Origin: Spirosoma foliorum
GTDB lineage: Bacteria; Bacteroidota; Bacteroidia; Cytophagales; Spirosomataceae
DNA length: 64,000 bases
Assembly: GCF_014117325.1 (NCBI RefSeq)
Contig: NZ_CP059732.1
Location: 4,725,001 to 4,789,000 of the forward strand
Direction of reading: 5' to 3'
Every line of letters begins with the position of its first letter. The stretch's first letter is position 1. Positions 63,401 through 64,000 of the stretch are shown here, piece after piece. The notes below the pieces were generated by a model. The model made no database searches and had not been told where the DNA came from. It saw nothing but the letters and a program-made list of their open reading frames with translations. The position numbers and the translations under genes are program-made.

Positions 63401-64000
63401 CGTTAGCCGGAAACGTCTACGAAGCCGAAGAAGGATTGGACGATGGGCACAGGATTCGCTTGAAAATCCAGATTTCGAAAAAAAGTACTGTCGATTCTAC
63501 GCCACGCATTCAATTCGATTTTACCGGAACTTCAGGCGTGCACCCGCACAATCTCAATGCCAATATTTCCATTCTATACAGCGCCGTCTTGTATGTACTT
63601 CGCTTATGGTGCGGACGCGATATTCCGCTAAACGAAGGCTTAATGGCTCCCGTCGATCTGATTTTACCTGAGTCATCCTTCCTAAATCCAGTTTTCCCTA
63701 ACGAGTCTGCACTTTGTCCGGCGGTAGTGGGCGGCAATACCGAGGTCAGTCAGCGGCTGGTCGATACTCTACTGAAAGCCCTTGGCTTGGCCGCCTGTAG
63801 TCAGGGAACGATGAACAATTTCCTGTTTGGGAAGTCGGGAGCCGGTTCGGGCAACTTCGGCTATTACGAAACTATTGGGGGTGGTGCCGGGGCTACCGAC
63901 GGTTCAGATGGTCGCTCAGCAGTGCATCAGCACATGACCAACACCAAACTCACCGACCCCGAAGAATTCGAACGACGCTATCCGGTACGCCTGCATCAGT
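60445..64000 (+). CDS. Fused hydantoinase A/B (5-oxoprolinase-type), incomplete at window end
   Basis: ATG 60445, 1185 codons visible and still open at 64000. The A half (about 1-740) has the actin-like ATPase motifs DTGGTFTDG, GTTKGTNALLERKGG, LDMGGTSTDVA and VFGGAGGLHGCAIARLLG. The B half (about 755-1185) begins LFTQRFRAIAEEMGAQLQRT and has NHPKFGGSHLPDVTLLSGVF, AHHAEIGGKVPGSMPPDA and GGNTEVSQRLVD. Full 5-oxoprolinases of this fused type are ~1200-1290 aa, so little is missing. The enzyme hydrolyses cyclic imides or 5-oxoproline with ATP. Codons 79-111 are encoded by a perfect 44-bp inverted repeat (60680-60775), so a ~32-residue segment is probably an insertion. The frame stays intact through it. 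Confidence 0.95.
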   Translation, partial: MYQIWIDTGGTFTDGLALDPNGNLHRTKVLSSSRLRGQLIDGKLVAPWLTAPIFDGYQLRVIETDELFTIESLAVDGTVRCNAVMRHSDILSALNSADRMSECRITALHLSALQTVELFTGEEAPVLAARLLTQTPINQPFPPLEMRLGTTKGTNALLERKGGRVALLVTKGFKDLLKIGTQQRPDLFQLAIPPAEVLYDSVLEVDERIAADGQVLTPLSSQTIDALVSQIQETQPDAIAISLLNAYKNPIHEQQLHTALTEAGFTYITRSTSVSVTPQYVSRTQTTVVDAYLTPVMRSYLDNVQLQLGGANVRIMTSSGGLVRADLFQPKDSLLSGPAGGVIGAASIAKNQPVLTLDMGGTSTDVARIQGGADYRFTTKIGPFDLQLPSLAIETVAAGGGSVCWFESHGAASGQLRVGPQSAGANPGPACYGASATGKPLLLTITDVNLLLGKLHPKQFGIPVFPEKAQEALAEVIQQIETQTGSRPDELTVLRGFERIANETMAGAIRKISVARGFDPKDYSLLVFGGAGGLHGCAIARLLGMEQLILPFDGGLLSAYGIGQAQIERMATRSVLQSLSVVEADLPTLIDGLIQSATEALREDVGADVPIDTKTISLFLRLSGQEATVDIPFSANLEDDFREKYQRLYGHFPANRPIELESIRVISSTVSPENPVGSSPVSHHHAAPAFQTEAYPAYDWTKLQEGDTFRGPALLLNTTSSAFIEPGWRLIVQANRNALVDYIEDNDNETIVESNEVIQLELFTQRFRAIAEEMGAQLQRTAFSVNVKERLDFSCALLDANAELVANAPHIPVHLGSLGVCARLSLAAMPTLEPGDVIITNHPKFGGSHLPDVTLLSGVFTDDNELIGYVINRAHHAEIGGKVPGSMPPDAVSLIEEGVVLEPMYVVKNGQFLWEDTLAQRFTDAPYPTRALAENRADIEAALASLKAGETALQQLVRQYGISTVKQYMKRLQQSATGAISVVLKPLAGNVYEAEEGLDDGHRIRLKIQISKKSTVDSTPRIQFDFTGTSGVHPHNLNANISILYSAVLYVLRLWCGRDIPLNEGLMAPVDLILPESSFLNPVFPNESALCPAVVGGNTEVSQRLVDTLLKALGLAACSQGTMNNFLFGKSGAGSGNFGYYETIGGGAGATDGSDGRSAVHQHMTNTKLTDPEEFERRYPVRLHQ
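60680..60775. repeat. Perfect 44-bp inverted repeat in frame inside the hydantoinase gene
   Basis: Arms 60680-60723 and 60732-60775 are exact reverse complements with an 8-nt loop. The unit is 96 bp, a multiple of three, with no stop in the hydantoinase frame. A 9-bp direct repeat CGCGTTACA lies at 60762-60770 and 60777-60785, at its right end. Confidence 0.95.

Overview
The window looks like a chromosome segment of a Bacteroidota member, most likely a Cytophagales/Spirosoma-type bacterium. This is inferred from gene content, not from a search: one-piece hybrid two-component proteins with TPR, receiver and AraC modules, a propeller-type LytS kinase with a LytTR partner, BBP2/OprB-like porins, the arginine-type GNAT enzyme of this phylum, and a CACCTTTG-type -7 promoter element. 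I see no rRNA or tRNA, phage, CRISPR array or complete insertion sequence.

Layout. (1) 0-11.3 kb: a short UvrA-family ABC ATPase on the minus strand, broken by a frameshift; a two-gene signalling pair (receiver-kinase 6865-7986 and GAF/PAS kinase 4006-6855); an AraC-type response regulator; a 5'-truncated porin; a secreted protein. (2) 11.5-28.8 kb: a potassium locus. It holds a sigma-54-type response regulator (frameshifted in an A8 run), a 28-codon membrane peptide, kdpF, kdpA, kdpB, kdpC, a SECOND kdpA, a porin, a DUF1648 membrane protein, a KdpD that stops after its sensor and USP domains, a separate HAMP/PAS histidine kinase, a second (frameshifted) DUF1648 protein and a CorA-type channel. 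Three paralogous ~120-residue proteins of unknown function flank it. The second KdpA has different selectivity-filter residues, so the operon may assemble two pumps around one KdpB/KdpC. (3) 29-38 kb: a hybrid TPR/kinase/receiver/AraC protein and a propeller LytS kinase with LytTR regulator. (4) 38-41.4 kb: a single-domain globin, a SAM methyltransferase, a globin fused to a truncated flavin domain, and a YiaAB membrane protein. (5) 41.4-50.4 kb: a one-strand accessory run of lipoproteins, exported proteins and small membrane proteins, including an Imm63-like immunity protein, a DKNYY repeat lipoprotein and a DUF4468 protein; no toxin is visible. (6) 50.7-56.7 kb: a nonribosomal peptide synthetase starting with a formyltransferase domain, with one adenylation domain for two carrier proteins. 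(7) 56.9-59 kb: a decay zone with an internally deleted Fic gene beside TGTACA palindromes, a MITE-like element, and a kinase remnant joined to a truncated DUF4406-like gene. (8) 59-64 kb: NudK, divergent from a DeoR regulator that is followed by a fused hydantoinase/5-oxoprolinase carrying a perfect 44-bp inverted repeat inserted in frame; this gene runs off the window.

Several genes carry single frame breaks (uvrA, sigma-54 regulator, second DUF1648 gene, NRPS) or an in-frame stop (57.8-kb kinase). Two breaks sit in homopolymers (A8, G6), so assembly errors must be kept in mind; the uvrA break instead fits loss of one copy of a 5-bp direct repeat.
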